From positions 1 to 64,000 of IMG/VR virus record IMGVR_UViG_3300032285_001316: a stretch of DNA of 64,000 bases; one strand, written 5' to 3'. Made by a program: the position numbers and the translations under genes. The DNA comes from a virus. Below are positions 51,109 through 58,537 of this stretch, in pieces. The notes below the pieces were generated by a model. The model ran no database searches, had not been told where the DNA came from, and saw nothing but the letters and a program-made list of their open reading frames with translations. The stretch's first letter is position 1. Each line of letters opens with the position of its first letter.

Positions 51109-51356
51109 TTTGCGCTCCAATCAACTTGGTAGTACAAGTCCATGTGTAACTTGTACTCGTACTCTGACTCTTCTTGTGAGTTTGAGTAGGCGTCGTTGAT
51201 TAGCTCCCAACCGTAATTGGCAGACTCATCTTTGACGTAGGTCTGTACTGCGTACCATGAGTCACCGTCGCTCTGGTCTACCAAGATAGTCAGGTAGTAA
51301 TCATCGCTGTACTCGTGTAGTACATTCTCTGTTTCTTCCCAAGTGACTAGGGACAT
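51105..51356 (-). CDS. unidentified acidic protein
   Basis: 83 residues from the ATG behind AAAGGAGCAAGCA (an earlier in-frame start is unsupported). Rich in Tyr, Asp and Glu (EYSDDYYLTILVDQSDGDSW). It overlaps the membrane protein gene by 4 nt. Function unknown. Confidence 0.5.
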   Translation of the reverse strand: MSLVTWEETENVLHEYSDDYYLTILVDQSDGDSWYAVQTYVKDESANYGWELINDAYSNSQEESEYEYKLHMDLYYQVDWSAK

Positions 51357-51596
51357 TGCTTGCTCCTTTGTTATGTGTGTGAGAGTAGGCAGTTTAGACA
51401 CTTGCCTAGGTGCTTCCTTTGATCCAAGGGCGGTCACTTTAACGGCTCGTGCTACGGACGCTCGTCATGATTGCCTAACGCGGTCATAAATCGCGACTAT
51501 TTCAAAGGTCTACTATGAGCCAAGACATCATCACTAGCCCTTGCGGGGGGACTATAGTCTCGTCACTGCGCGCCCTCAGGCATAGTTACCTCTTAC
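51357..51596. other. 240-nt gap in the minus block
   Basis: No minus-strand gene is supported here. It holds several short palindromic stretches and on the minus strand a TAAACT about 30 nt before the next ribosome site. It probably carries the promoter and leader for the genes downstream; nothing else was recognised. Confidence 0.4.
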
Positions 51597-51764
51597 CTAT
51601 CGAGAATTACATCTCTCTAGGAAGTTCTTGACGGCTTCACTCTTGGTGAAGTCGAAGTACTGGCAGTGCTCTAGGTAGGCGTGGATACCATCCACTACTA
51701 CGGCTGAACACTCCCAAGCACCTTGAGAGGTACGTCTTACGGATACGTCACTCTTGGTAACCAT
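51597..51764 (-). CDS. unidentified small protein
   Basis: 55 residues beginning MVTKSDVSVRRTSQGAWECS; ATG is shared with the upstream stop (TAATG). Two widely spaced Cys residues, no motif. Function unknown. Confidence 0.5.
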   Translation of the reverse strand: MVTKSDVSVRRTSQGAWECSAVVVDGIHAYLEHCQYFDFTKSEAVKNFLERCNSR

Positions 51765-51973
51765 TAGTCCGTGTACCCTTCTACGAGCGTGCCATCTTCG
51801 GCAAGACTATCTGCGTAGTCTGCTTCTCCTACACGGTAGGCGATAGGGTCGCACAACCTAAGAATTGCGGAAGGCGAAAAGCTTACGTACCCCATCTTGT
51901 AGATTGGGTAAACCTCATCGAGCATCTCTTCGTAAAGCTCAATGAACTTCTCGTGTGTGATTGTTGTTGCCAT
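51764..51973 (-). CDS. unidentified small acidic protein
   Basis: 69 residues, AAGGAGATACTC before the ATG. Sequence HEKFIELYEEMLDEVYPIYK is an acidic helix. No family recognised. Confidence 0.5.
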   Translation of the reverse strand: MATTITHEKFIELYEEMLDEVYPIYKMGYVSFSPSAILRLCDPIAYRVGEADYADSLAEDGTLVEGYTD

Positions 51974-51983
51974 GAGTATCTCC

Positions 51984-52325
51984 TTAGTTCTTGTGTGTGA
52001 TTAGTGTTAGTACTTCTTCGAGCTTAGAGTCGGATAGACCTAGGTCATCTCCCTCATCATCTACGCCCCCAACTAGGATGGCGTCGCCCATGATGATGTC
52101 TGTCGCCCCAAAGCGCGTTCTAAAGAGCAACGTCGCTAAGAGGTTGAGAGGTAAGCCGTCGAGCTTTCCCTCTTCGTTGACGTACATAGTGAGGTCATCA
52201 TCTAGGCTAACGGCTTCGATGTATCCTCCTACGGCGTCGCTAATGACTCTGTATGAGCCCTCAGGTGCGTCTAGGTCGACTGTCTGTATGCTCTTAGAGG
52301 CTCTGACAATAAGTGCTTTGCGCAT
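51984..52325 (-). CDS. DUF3846-like protein
   Basis: 113 residues. VGGYIEAVSL, MYVNEEGKLDGLPLN and ATDIIMGDAILVGG follow the DUF3846 pattern, a small domain common in phages and plasmids of Gram-positive hosts with unknown function. Good ribosome site. ATG coupled to the previous gene. Confidence 0.7.
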   Translation of the reverse strand: MRKALIVRASKSIQTVDLDAPEGSYRVISDAVGGYIEAVSLDDDLTMYVNEEGKLDGLPLNLLATLLFRTRFGATDIIMGDAILVGGVDDEGDDLGLSDSKLEEVLTLITHKN

Positions 52326-52585
52326 TAGAGGCTCCTCTCTATGTATTCTGATTGTGCTTTGACTAGACGCTTTAGGGCGCTAATCGTGTCGTGCATTTTC
52401 TCTACGCGATGCTCATAGGCGTTGACTGTTGCCTCTAGGTCTCGCTCTAGGTCTTTCTCCACACTAGAAAGGTTCTCTACTGTGAACTGATGCTCTAGCA
52501 AGTACCTTTCGTAATTGCTAATGTCTTGCGCTTTGTCTGCGAATAGAAGCTCATACTCCCACTCCGCTAATGGCTCTTTGCTCAT
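52325..52585 (-). CDS. small coiled-coil protein
   Basis: 86 residues, strong AAAGGAGCAAAGCAAG leader. Almost entirely coiled coil (VEKDLERDLEATVNAYEHRV). Its stop overlaps the DUF3846-like ATG. Function unknown. Confidence 0.5.
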   Translation of the reverse strand: MSKEPLAEWEYELLFADKAQDISNYERYLLEHQFTVENLSSVEKDLERDLEATVNAYEHRVEKMHDTISALKRLVKAQSEYIERSL

Positions 52586-53027
52586 CTTGCTTTGCTCCTT
52601 TACTCTAGGGCTACCCTAAGGACGCCCAAGCTTGTGGGGGTTCTAGGGGGCGAGAGCCCCCTAAGTCTCTTTCGAGAGGCTTTGTGTGTTATCTAGAGAG
52701 ATAAAGACTTATAGAGAGAGACACACATACGTCTATACACGCTCTCCCTATAAGCCCTCACCTGTTACATATGACATACCCTAAGAGAGTTTCTCTATCG
52801 TGGGGATTCTGTCTTATGCCTGACTTATGTACATACCATGCCTAAGAGTGACTCTCACCCTTGTTAGCCTATGGCGATGTGCTTCCTAAGCCTAGAAACA
52901 CAAAAAGCCCTACAGGCTTACCTGTAAGGCTCTCTCTGATGCTAGTACCTGATACGAGTAAGGGGGGCTAGTCTGCGACCTGGCGGTACACTCGCTTAGC
53001 CCCCCTCTCTCTTAGAGCAGTAGCCTA
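52586..53027. other. 442-nt noncoding region with hairpins
   Basis: No gene of confident length on either strand. Contains TAGGGGGC-GAGA-GCCCCCTA (52644-52651 and 52656-52663), a TATCT-AGAG-AGATA hairpin in an AGAG-rich stretch, the intrinsic terminator at 52902-52931, and GGGGGGCTA / TAGCCCCCC (52962-52970 and 52997-53005). Probably leader RNA plus a promoter for the minus-strand genes to its left. Confidence 0.45.
52902..52931 (-). terminator. intrinsic terminator of the 53028-53387 gene
   Basis: On the minus strand AGCCTTACAGG pairs with CCTGTAGGGCT around TAAG and is followed by TTTTTG. It ends transcription of the gene just to the right and separates it from the next operon. Confidence 0.7.
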
Positions 53028-53387
53028 TTAGGCGTTGATCAGCTCTACAATGTCTTCCCAGCCTGCGTTGAGACCGAGACCCTTGATGATGCTAAGGCAT
53101 TCGGTGCTTACCGCGTAGGCAAAGGAGTCTTTCCGTGCCTGCTCACTCTCGTAGGCAGACTTAGGCATACCCTTGAAAGCCTGGTATGCCTGGGCAATCT
53201 GAGGGATAGTGAAGAAACCGCCAAGGCTAGTTACCTCGTATTCGCGCGAGAGAACCTCAGCACGCTTAGCGCGCTTGAAGTCAAGCACGAATGGGCGGAA
53301 CTGGGGCATACCCTCTAGCACGCGTAGTTGTGCGGGCGTAGCGGTTTCGAGGTTGAGTGCGTCGGCGGTAATAACTGAAGTAGACAT
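53028..53387 (-). CDS. unidentified highly expressed early-type protein
   Basis: 119 residues with its own terminator and a strong GGGGG ribosome site. No family recognised. Middle part helical (AEVLSREYEVTSLGGFFTI). It is the first gene of the minus strand next to the divergent region and so is a candidate for an abundant early protein; expression level is inference. Confidence 0.55.
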   Translation of the reverse strand: MSTSVITADALNLETATPAQLRVLEGMPQFRPFVLDFKRAKRAEVLSREYEVTSLGGFFTIPQIAQAYQAFKGMPKSAYESEQARKDSFAYAVSTECLSIIKGLGLNAGWEDIVELINA

Positions 53388-53788
53388 ATGTCTACCCCCT
53401 TTCTTATGTGTGTGTTTAGTTGGGGCGAATACCCCTTAGAGCCTAGGTGCGAGACATAAGCCCTAAGGGGAACAGGGTGCGCACGCGCCTTAGAGACACG
53501 CACGCGCCCTGCCCGTGTAAACACACGGAAAGATTACCTAGCCCCGTTAGCGCGTCTCTCACACGCGCCTAGGGGCGTTGCCGTATTAGGGCGGAAACCA
53601 CAGTTGCCGAAGCCCCTGCGTCTAAGACAAACCTAGCCCAAGACCTGCCAAAGTAACCGCACGCTTAGCCAGTAAGCACCAGGTGAGAAACACGGTTGAG
53701 GCCCTCTCAATCTAGGCAGTAGCCTAAATCGGCCACAGTAGCTCAATTAACAGATAGATCGCCCCTACCGATGTGGCAGACTTGATAT
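53388..53788. other. 400-nt divergent intergenic region
   Basis: Divergent region between minus and plus operons. Contains CCCCTTAG / CTAAGGGG (53432-53439 and 53463-53470), CCGTGT-AAAC-ACACGG (53513-53528), many GCGC and CTAG motifs, and near its right end TGGCAGACT before the 53789 gene. Likely promoter region for both directions; an origin or small RNA cannot be excluded. Confidence 0.4.
53774..53788 (+). promoter_or_regulatory. leaderless promoter candidate (TGGCAGACT-N6-ATG)
   Basis: TGGCAGACT ends 6 nt before the ATG at 53789. It is the first of the TGGCA-type boxes that recur at 54913, 55210 and 55733. Confidence 0.45.
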
Positions 53789-53920
53789 ATGGACGAGTTT
53801 GACGAGATCATCGAAGTGTCATTTACTGACCGCGAAATCGCCACGCTCAACATGCGCGCCCTCACCTTTGAGGAGTGGAAGGCCATGGTAGAGGGCAACG
53901 GGATCGAATTCGAACCCTAA
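53789..53920 (+). CDS. 43-residue acidic protein
   Basis: A short frame, product starts MDEFDEIIEVSFTDREIAT. It lacks a ribosome site but has a promoter-like box 6 nt upstream, as expected for a leaderless gene. No family. Followed by a long hairpin region. Confidence 0.45.
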   Translation: MDEFDEIIEVSFTDREIATLNMRALTFEEWKAMVEGNGIEFEP

Positions 53921-53923
53921 GAT

Positions 53924-54028
53924 CGCCCCTGCTATAAACGCTGTGTAGTTATCAAGCTGCTAGTACTAATCTAGTCAAAGTGGCTACCTGAGTCAAATTA
54001 GCGGCGCGCGTATAAGCAGGGGCGTTTT
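53924..54028 (+). ncRNA. structured region closed by a terminator-like stem
   Basis: CGCCCCTGCT (53924-53933) pairs with AGCAGGGGCG (54015-54024), followed by TTTT. The 81-nt interior contains TAGTACTA and further self-complementary pieces. May be a small RNA or the 3' end of the 53789 transcript. Confidence 0.4.
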
Positions 54029-54087
54029 AAGGGTAAAAATTGTGTCACAATGGGATGAACATCCCCCCAGGCGAATAGGAAACCGTC

Positions 54088-54201
54088 ATGGCAGCAAAGA
54101 AGTCTCGTGGAGACCGTAACGACAACCGTCCCAGTGGCAAGGCGTCAAAGAAGACCCCTAAGGTATTTGACCCCATTAAGCGTCGTCTCGTAACGAAGTA
54201 A
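54088..54201 (+). CDS. 37-residue basic protein
   Basis: Starts MAAKKSRGDRNDNRPSGKAS, strongly basic (Lys/Arg-rich) and likely to bind nucleic acid. AGGA precedes the ATG by 8 nt. No motif; too short for family assignment. Confidence 0.5.
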   Translation: MAAKKSRGDRNDNRPSGKASKKTPKVFDPIKRRLVTK

Positions 54202-54213
54202 GGGCTCTCGGTA

Positions 54214-54555
54214 ATGACAACCCCAGAAAATACCCCCAAAAGCTCGTGGACACCAGCAGAGTGCGCGCACTGTGGCTATGAGGTAGTACCTGCAGAAGTA
54301 GGTCACGAGATCCACGGTAGTCACTGGGAAGAACCTTCCCCAAATGGTTGGGTACACAACCCCGCCACGGTAGGCAAGCACTGGACAGAGAATTACGACA
54401 CCAAGACTCACGCAGCCATGCCTTACGACGGACGTACAGTAGAGCAGGAGCACGCTGGGGCTGAGGAGTTCCAACGTCAACTGGACGCGACGCACACAAA
54501 AGCGGCCTTCGAACAGATCATGAAGAACAATAACCTAGGGCGACAGTTCGACTAA
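54214..54555 (+). CDS. unidentified protein with CxxC
   Basis: 113 residues. CAHC at residues 17-20, then His-rich sequence (VGHEIHGSHW) that could complete a zinc site. The second half is helical (AEEFQRQLDATHTKAAFEQI). Stop overlaps the next ATG. Function unknown. Confidence 0.55.
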   Translation: MTTPENTPKSSWTPAECAHCGYEVVPAEVGHEIHGSHWEEPSPNGWVHNPATVGKHWTENYDTKTHAAMPYDGRTVEQEHAGAEEFQRQLDATHTKAAFEQIMKNNNLGRQFD

Positions 54556-54908
54556 TGAGCCAAAGAGAAGCCTTTGAGAACGGTAAAGAACACTTTACCT
54601 ATCAGTTCCACCAGGCACCAACGTACGCAGGTACGCACGAAGTAACTGCCCACGACACCAAGGGCAAGAAGGTTGGCTCCCTCACATGGAACGCCAACGA
54701 GATCGAGAACATCGACGTAGCTAAAAAGCATCAGGGCAAGGGTATAGCCGAGAGTATGCTCGTCCATGCTAGGCGTCAAGCAAATGACGAAAAAGCCCCT
54801 GTGCCCTCACACAGCCTCACTCGCACCCGTGCAGGACATGCATTTGCTAAAAAAACTGGCGGCGCAGGAAGCGCCATTCCAGATAAGTACATCACGTTCC
54901 TAGACTAG
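54555..54908 (+). CDS. GNAT-like acetyltransferase
   Basis: 117 residues. VAKKHQGKGIAESMLVHARRQA is the GNAT motif A (Q/RxxGxG/A, acetyl-CoA pyrophosphate loop), preceded by VGSLTWNANEIENIDV as the strands of the core. It is a minimal GNAT. Coupled to the previous gene. Target unknown. Confidence 0.65.
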   Translation: MSQREAFENGKEHFTYQFHQAPTYAGTHEVTAHDTKGKKVGSLTWNANEIENIDVAKKHQGKGIAESMLVHARRQANDEKAPVPSHSLTRTRAGHAFAKKTGGAGSAIPDKYITFLD

Positions 54909-54912
54909 GTTT

Positions 54913-54922
54913 CTGGCACACT
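54913..54922 (+). promoter_or_regulatory. CTGGCACACT promoter-like box
   Basis: Second occurrence of the TGGCA-type box. The gene at 54953 begins 30 nt downstream and has a GGAG ribosome site, so this one would drive a normal leader. Confidence 0.45.
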
Positions 54923-54952
54923 AGTTAATGGGGAGCTGACTAGTGGAGTGAC

Positions 54953-55189
54953 ATGTCACGCATTCTTGATATCTTCTTGCGTATCTTAGCGGTGTTCAGC
55001 ATTTCGGCCCTTTCTGTAGTTGGAGCTGGTGCGGTCGTGCATGTGGACCCCCTCCAAACGATCTTGATGGCAGGCATTCTTGGTGTAGCCAATGTTCTAG
55101 AAGAACTAGCTCGTAAGTATGTTAATGACGGTCGTTTAAGTGATGACGAGATCAACGAGACGTTTAAAAAGGCTAGCGAGGCCGATTAA
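54953..55189 (+). CDS. small membrane protein, holin candidate
   Basis: 78 residues. Two membrane segments (residues 3-30 and 36-52), then a helix ending EINETFKKASEAD with the pattern ELARKYVNDGRLSDDE. A small two-helix protein of this shape is often a holin, but the lysin gene lies 2 kb away and has its own membrane domain. GGAG upstream. Confidence 0.5.
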   Translation: MSRILDIFLRILAVFSISALSVVGAGAVVHVDPLQTILMAGILGVANVLEELARKYVNDGRLSDDEINETFKKASEAD

Positions 55190-55209
55190 CCATAAAACGA
55201 GGGTTCTTC

Positions 55210-55219
55210 CTGGCACACT
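55210..55219 (+). promoter_or_regulatory. CTGGCACACT box (leaderless promoter)
   Basis: Third occurrence. CACACT as the -10 lies 7 nt before the ATG at 55227, which has no ribosome site. Confidence 0.5.
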
Positions 55220-55226
55220 TGAATCT

Positions 55227-55712
55227 ATGAACAGAAACGAGCACTTTGCTGCGGGAACTGATGACGGTCGGTCGCATGAGGTCCCATACTGGCATTGGGA
55301 TCCTAACGGGGGCTCTGAGGTACGGCACTCTACCTTAGGTAAAACCGTTACAGACGAAGATCGCTGGGTGTTTCAAAACGGTCAGTGCCATGCGTTGGCG
55401 GAGCATCTCCATAAGTCCGAAGGGCACCCTATTTACTCGGTGTCAGAGCACGGCATGTCTGGCAAGCGAGAGGTCACACACTTTGTTAACGCACACAAAG
55501 ATGACCCCAACCTTATTCACGATGCTGATGGTTGGCAAAATATTCAAGATTTTCATGAAAAGTGGGATCCAAGTGGGAACAACCGCGTAATTCTGCGTAA
55601 AGTCAGTTTGAAGGCTATGCAGCAACGTACTGAAAATAACCCAGACTGGCTAGCCCCACACCACGAGGGTGCAGCGGCGTTTTACTCCCGTAGCAACAAG
55701 GGAAATCGTTAA
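55227..55712 (+). CDS. unidentified protein, possible papain-like fold
   Basis: 161 residues from the ATG behind the box; an upstream in-frame start at 55140 overlaps the previous gene. Opens MNRNEHFAAGTDDGRS, a version of the HFNAGA tag. NGQCHALAEHL near 50, THFVNA near 82 and LIHDADGW near 92 have the order Cys, His, Asp of papain-like or NlpC-like folds; activity uncertain. Leaderless gene. Confidence 0.5.
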   Translation: MNRNEHFAAGTDDGRSHEVPYWHWDPNGGSEVRHSTLGKTVTDEDRWVFQNGQCHALAEHLHKSEGHPIYSVSEHGMSGKREVTHFVNAHKDDPNLIHDADGWQNIQDFHEKWDPSGNNRVILRKVSLKAMQQRTENNPDWLAPHHEGAAAFYSRSNKGNR

Positions 55713-55732
55713 CCCTTAACACACTGGTTATT

Positions 55733-55742
55733 CTGGCACAAT
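55733..55742 (+). promoter_or_regulatory. CTGGCACAAT box (leaderless promoter)
   Basis: Fourth occurrence; CACAAT lies 6 nt before the ATG at 55749 and is preceded by TGG as an extended -10. Confidence 0.5.
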
Positions 55743-55748
55743 TGTTCT

Positions 55749-55892
55749 ATGAGTGATAACTGGCGTAAGGCCCTAGAGCAGAAGGCCAAAGAAGCTGAGG
55801 CGGCGGATAAGCGTCCCCTGGCTACGGTTACTCCTATTACCCAGGCTCCAAGTGTTCGTTCAAAGATGCAGGCTGAGTCAAGTAAGCACTAA
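55749..55892 (+). CDS. 47-residue basic protein
   Basis: Sequence MSDNWRKALEQKAKEAEAADKR, helical and charged. Leaderless gene behind the CTGGCACAAT box. Short and without family. Confidence 0.45.
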   Translation: MSDNWRKALEQKAKEAEAADKRPLATVTPITQAPSVRSKMQAESSKH

Positions 55893-55906
55893 AACAGCTT
55901 TGCTTA

Positions 55907-55916
55907 CTAGCACAAT
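55907..55916 (+). promoter_or_regulatory. CTAGCACAAT box upstream of 55944 gene
   Basis: Fifth, slightly divergent copy (A in place of G). The next gene starts 28 nt later with AAAGGAGC. Confidence 0.4.
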
Positions 55917-55943
55917 TAATTAACAAGCTTTAAAGGAGCCCTC

Positions 55944-56183
55944 ATGGCTAAGAATCTCAAAGACTTTGGTAATAAGGTAGCTACAGCTGCTGGCTGGGCA
56001 ACAGTCCCTGCCATTGTTACCGCTCAAGCATTGGGTGCAGGCACTAACGTAGCTGCAAACTTGGGCGCTGCTGGCTTGGCTGCAGGTATCGGTGCTGGAG
56101 CTGCAGTAGTTGGCCAACGTCGTCAGGTTGTTCGCAACCGTAAGGCCCACGCAATGGACGCATTTAACAGCGCACGCAAGTAG
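55944..56183 (+). CDS. small Ala/Gly-rich protein
   Basis: 79 residues, AAAGGAGCC before the ATG. Long hydrophobic Ala/Gly segment (VTAQALGAGTNVAANLG...) then a basic end QRRQVVRNRKAHAM. Could associate with membranes or pack inside the virion. No motif. Confidence 0.5.
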   Translation: MAKNLKDFGNKVATAAGWATVPAIVTAQALGAGTNVAANLGAAGLAAGIGAGAAVVGQRRQVVRNRKAHAMDAFNSARK

Positions 56184-56206
56184 CAGGGGCCTTCTTAGGT
56201 TAAAAA

Positions 56207-56365
56207 ATGATGCGAAACCGCTATATCCTTAAGGGAGCCAACTACCTGGCAGCTGAGGCATATGCTGAAGAGCAGGGCTGGGAAGCCACCGAATGGATCT
56301 ATTTTGGCGCTACAACCGCCGAATTGATCATTATTGATCTCGAAGACAAGGATGTGAACTGGTAA
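56207..56365 (+). CDS. unidentified small protein
   Basis: 52 residues: MMRNRYILKGANYLAAEAYA, then EQGWEATEWIYFGA. Mixed alpha/beta pattern; a second ATG follows immediately. Stop overlaps the next ATG. No family recognised. Confidence 0.5.
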   Translation: MMRNRYILKGANYLAAEAYAEEQGWEATEWIYFGATTAELIIIDLEDKDVNW

Positions 56366-56562
56366 TGCGCGACAATCACGAAGCACGTACCAATCTGTAC
56401 GAAACAGCCAAGAAAATCGGTCTAGGCAACAGCATCGAAGACCCTCAGACAGGCACACACTGGGTAGACCTCTCTGGCTTGACCCCCGAACAGGTGTACC
56501 AGCACCCTCTTTTTGGCTCTGAAAAGCCTTGGGAACGCGAAGAACGAGAAAAAGGCAAGTAA
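56365..56562 (+). CDS. unidentified small protein
   Basis: 65 residues, charged and helical; THWVDLSGLTPEQVY in the middle and a very charged end PWEREEREKGK. Coupled to the previous gene. Function unknown. Confidence 0.5.
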   Translation: MRDNHEARTNLYETAKKIGLGNSIEDPQTGTHWVDLSGLTPEQVYQHPLFGSEKPWEREEREKGK

Positions 56563-56769
56563 ATGGCATCTATCTCTGACTCAATTGCCCTTATTGGCCT
56601 CATTTTGGGCTTTTCATTCCTCTACATCGTCAAATATGACAGTCTGAACCCCAAAACTAAGCGTTTTATGTGGGTTCTTGGCCTTCTTATCCTTCTCTAT
56701 GTTGTTTTTACTTACGCTGACGACTTCGTTATCGACGTAAAGAACTTCATTGCCGCGATCAACGCGTAA
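56563..56769 (+). CDS. small two-helix membrane protein
   Basis: 68 residues with two clear membrane helices (residues 7-25 and 40-58) and a soluble tail DFVIDVKNFIAAINA. Located upstream of the lysin gene, so it might be the holin or a partner, inferred from topology. Confidence 0.5.
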   Translation: MASISDSIALIGLILGFSFLYIVKYDSLNPKTKRFMWVLGLLILLYVVFTYADDFVIDVKNFIAAINA

Positions 56770-56814
56770 AAAAATAGGTCGCGTCGGGAAAAAACGGGTA
56801 GGAAAGATAAAAGT

Positions 56815-57066
56815 ATGGGCCAGAGCAAGCGTGGGCGCACCTTTAAAACGGGTGAAGCCAAAAAAAGCTACTATGAGCGCCTAGAGCACTACAATGCTAC
56901 TGGGACATGGCCTAAGGCTAAAAGTGCTCTTAGCGGGGCACAGAAGGCTCCTGAGGCACATTCTGAGGTGCATCCAGAAGAACAAGCGCCTGCAGCTGCT
57001 CCTCACCCCACTCTTTTTGATCTAGACATCCCTACCCCACCTTCTAGGGGCACGTTCGACCACTAG
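56815..57066 (+). CDS. unidentified small basic/Pro-rich protein
   Basis: 83 residues. Basic start GQSKRGRTFKTGEAKKSYYE, Pro/Ala-rich end. No family. A AGGAAAG ribosome site is present. Followed by a strong terminator. Confidence 0.5.
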   Translation: MGQSKRGRTFKTGEAKKSYYERLEHYNATGTWPKAKSALSGAQKAPEAHSEVHPEEQAPAAAPHPTLFDLDIPTPPSRGTFDH

Positions 57067-57110
57067 TAGCCTTATTGACACCGTTTTTTTATGGTGTAAC
57101 ATAGTTACTA

Positions 57111-57154
57111 GCTGGGCGGCGGTTTTTCCTCCTTTCTTCCGCCGCCTAGCCTTT
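57111..57154 (+). terminator. intrinsic terminator upstream of endolysin
   Basis: GCTGGGCGGCGG (57111-57122) pairs with CCGCCGCCTAGC (57139-57150), 12 bp with one GU, followed by CTTTTC. A small ACACC/GGTGT hairpin with a T7 run precedes it at 57077-57097. Confidence 0.65.
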
Positions 57155-57231
57155 TCTCAGTTTTTTTAGGCAATGCCTTCTGAGGTTGTTCTCTACACTT
57201 AAAAATAGAGATTACAACCCTAGGAGATATC

Positions 57232-58395
57232 TTGACTATTTACGACTTCCCACCCATGACATGGAGCGACTTCCTCGCTATCCCAGATGGTGAGACTGTC
57301 CACAACTACGGCGCGCAGGAATGTGTCGCTCTTGCAAACCTGTACGCAACATCCGTACTTGGCTGCAACCTCCGCACTGTAAACATCGGTTCTGCCGAAG
57401 AGTGGTGGACCACTGACGCGATCCTCGATGCATGGGGCTTTGACCGTGTTACCGAAAACCCACAGGTTGGTGACATCTTCATTGGTTCGTTCGGTCTGTA
57501 TGACAGCCAGTTCGGTCACATCGGTGTTGTTGTCCGTGCATGGGATGGCTCGACCTTCGGAACCATGGAGCAGAACGTAGGCCGTGAGGTTGTCTCACGT
57601 CACGACCGCACCATGCGTAACATTGACGGATTCCTGCGTACCCGCAACCAGGCTGCTATTGGTGGGGGCGCTCCTACACCTGCCCCTGCAGCTAACCTCG
57701 CTCCTACACAGCGTCAGGCTGGCCCTCTCGGTGTATTCCGTCGTGCAGAGCCTAATCAGTCGTCAGAGCACCTTGACGGTGACCTCGAGGCTGGCGAAGT
57801 TGGTAACTTCGTAGGCTATGTCCACGGTGAAGACCGTGGCGGAAACGACATCTGGTTCCAGGGTGTATCGGGCAACTACTTCTGGTCAGGTGCCTTCACA
57901 GACTCAGGAACACACGATTTGCCTGATCTGAACGCTCCTGCAGCTCCTGCACCTGCTCCCGAGCCAGCACCAGTGGCTGACCCAGCTCCAGCAGCACCCG
58001 TTGCTGATCCAGCTCCCGTAGAGCCTGCGCTTGTAAATGTAGACCCTACTCCCCTCCCCTCCGTAACCCCCACCTCAACAACGTCTGACGTTGTTGCCCC
58101 AGTAAAGGAAGCCCCCGTGCCACTCACCGCTGAAGAAATTGCAAAGCAAACCGCTTCGATCGAGGCTCTTCCCGAGCCAGACCTCGGTGCGATCATCCCT
58201 ACCGCTAAGGGTCGCAAGGTTGCTTACGCACTGTACGCAGGTGTTTCACTTGTCGTAGCTAACACCGCAGTAGCATTCGCCGCACTCCAGACGGCATTCC
58301 CCGCATGGTTGGTAGTTGCCCTTGCCGTAGTTGGCAACCTGGCCACACCATTCAGCGCGATTGCTATCGCCAACGCGAAGAACGCATCTAAGTAA
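57232..58395 (+). CDS. CHAP endolysin with C-terminal holin-like membrane domain
   Basis: 387 residues from TTG (AGGAG 6 nt upstream). CHAP amidase/peptidase domain about 1-140: QECVALAN with the catalytic Cys near 30, HIGVV near 96, EQN near 113. Residues 165-235 hold an SH3-like wall-binding region with HLDGDLEAGEVGNFVG. A Pro/Ala/Asp linker (235-300) follows. Residues 325-380 form two membrane helices (YALYAGVSLVVANTAVAFA and WLVVALAVVGNLATPFSAI) ending NAKNASK, a holin-like piece. It cuts host peptidoglycan at lysis; fused membrane domain suggests self-delivery. Confidence 0.8.
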   Translation: MTIYDFPPMTWSDFLAIPDGETVHNYGAQECVALANLYATSVLGCNLRTVNIGSAEEWWTTDAILDAWGFDRVTENPQVGDIFIGSFGLYDSQFGHIGVVVRAWDGSTFGTMEQNVGREVVSRHDRTMRNIDGFLRTRNQAAIGGGAPTPAPAANLAPTQRQAGPLGVFRRAEPNQSSEHLDGDLEAGEVGNFVGYVHGEDRGGNDIWFQGVSGNYFWSGAFTDSGTHDLPDLNAPAAPAPAPEPAPVADPAPAAPVADPAPVEPALVNVDPTPLPSVTPTSTTSDVVAPVKEAPVPLTAEEIAKQTASIEALPEPDLGAIIPTAKGRKVAYALYAGVSLVVANTAVAFAALQTAFPAWLVVALAVVGNLATPFSAIAIANAKNASK

Positions 58396-58412
58396 CACCC
58401 GACAAGGAATTT

Positions 58413-58446
58413 CCCCCAGTAGCTGAAAAGTTATTGGGGGATTTTT
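58413..58446 (+). terminator. intrinsic terminator after endolysin
   Basis: CCCCCAGTAG (58413-58422) pairs with TTATTGGGGG (58431-58440) using GU pairs; ATTTTTC follows. Confidence 0.65.
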
Positions 58447-58481
58447 CTTTGTTAGTAGAAGGGTCCTTTGCTCCTAAGTTG

Positions 58482-58537
58482 TAGACTGGAAATCCTTCAA
58501 GCCGCTCCTTGCCTTTCGAGATGTGGGGCGGCATTTT
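58482..58537 (+). promoter_or_regulatory. promoter -10 and attenuator-like leader of the RNR gene
   Basis: TAGACT at 58482-58487. Beginning about 10 nt after it, GCCGCTCC (58501-58508) pairs with GGGGCGGC (58525-58532) and is followed by ATTTTTC, an intrinsic terminator, ending 32 nt before the RNR start. It looks like an attenuator or short transcript. Confidence 0.5.

Noticed and set aside
51515-51631. Plus-strand 38-residue frame starting MSQDIITSPC in the minus block
   Set aside because: It has an AAGG before the ATG but overlaps a coupled minus-strand gene and lies on the opposite strand of a consistent operon; no motif supports it.
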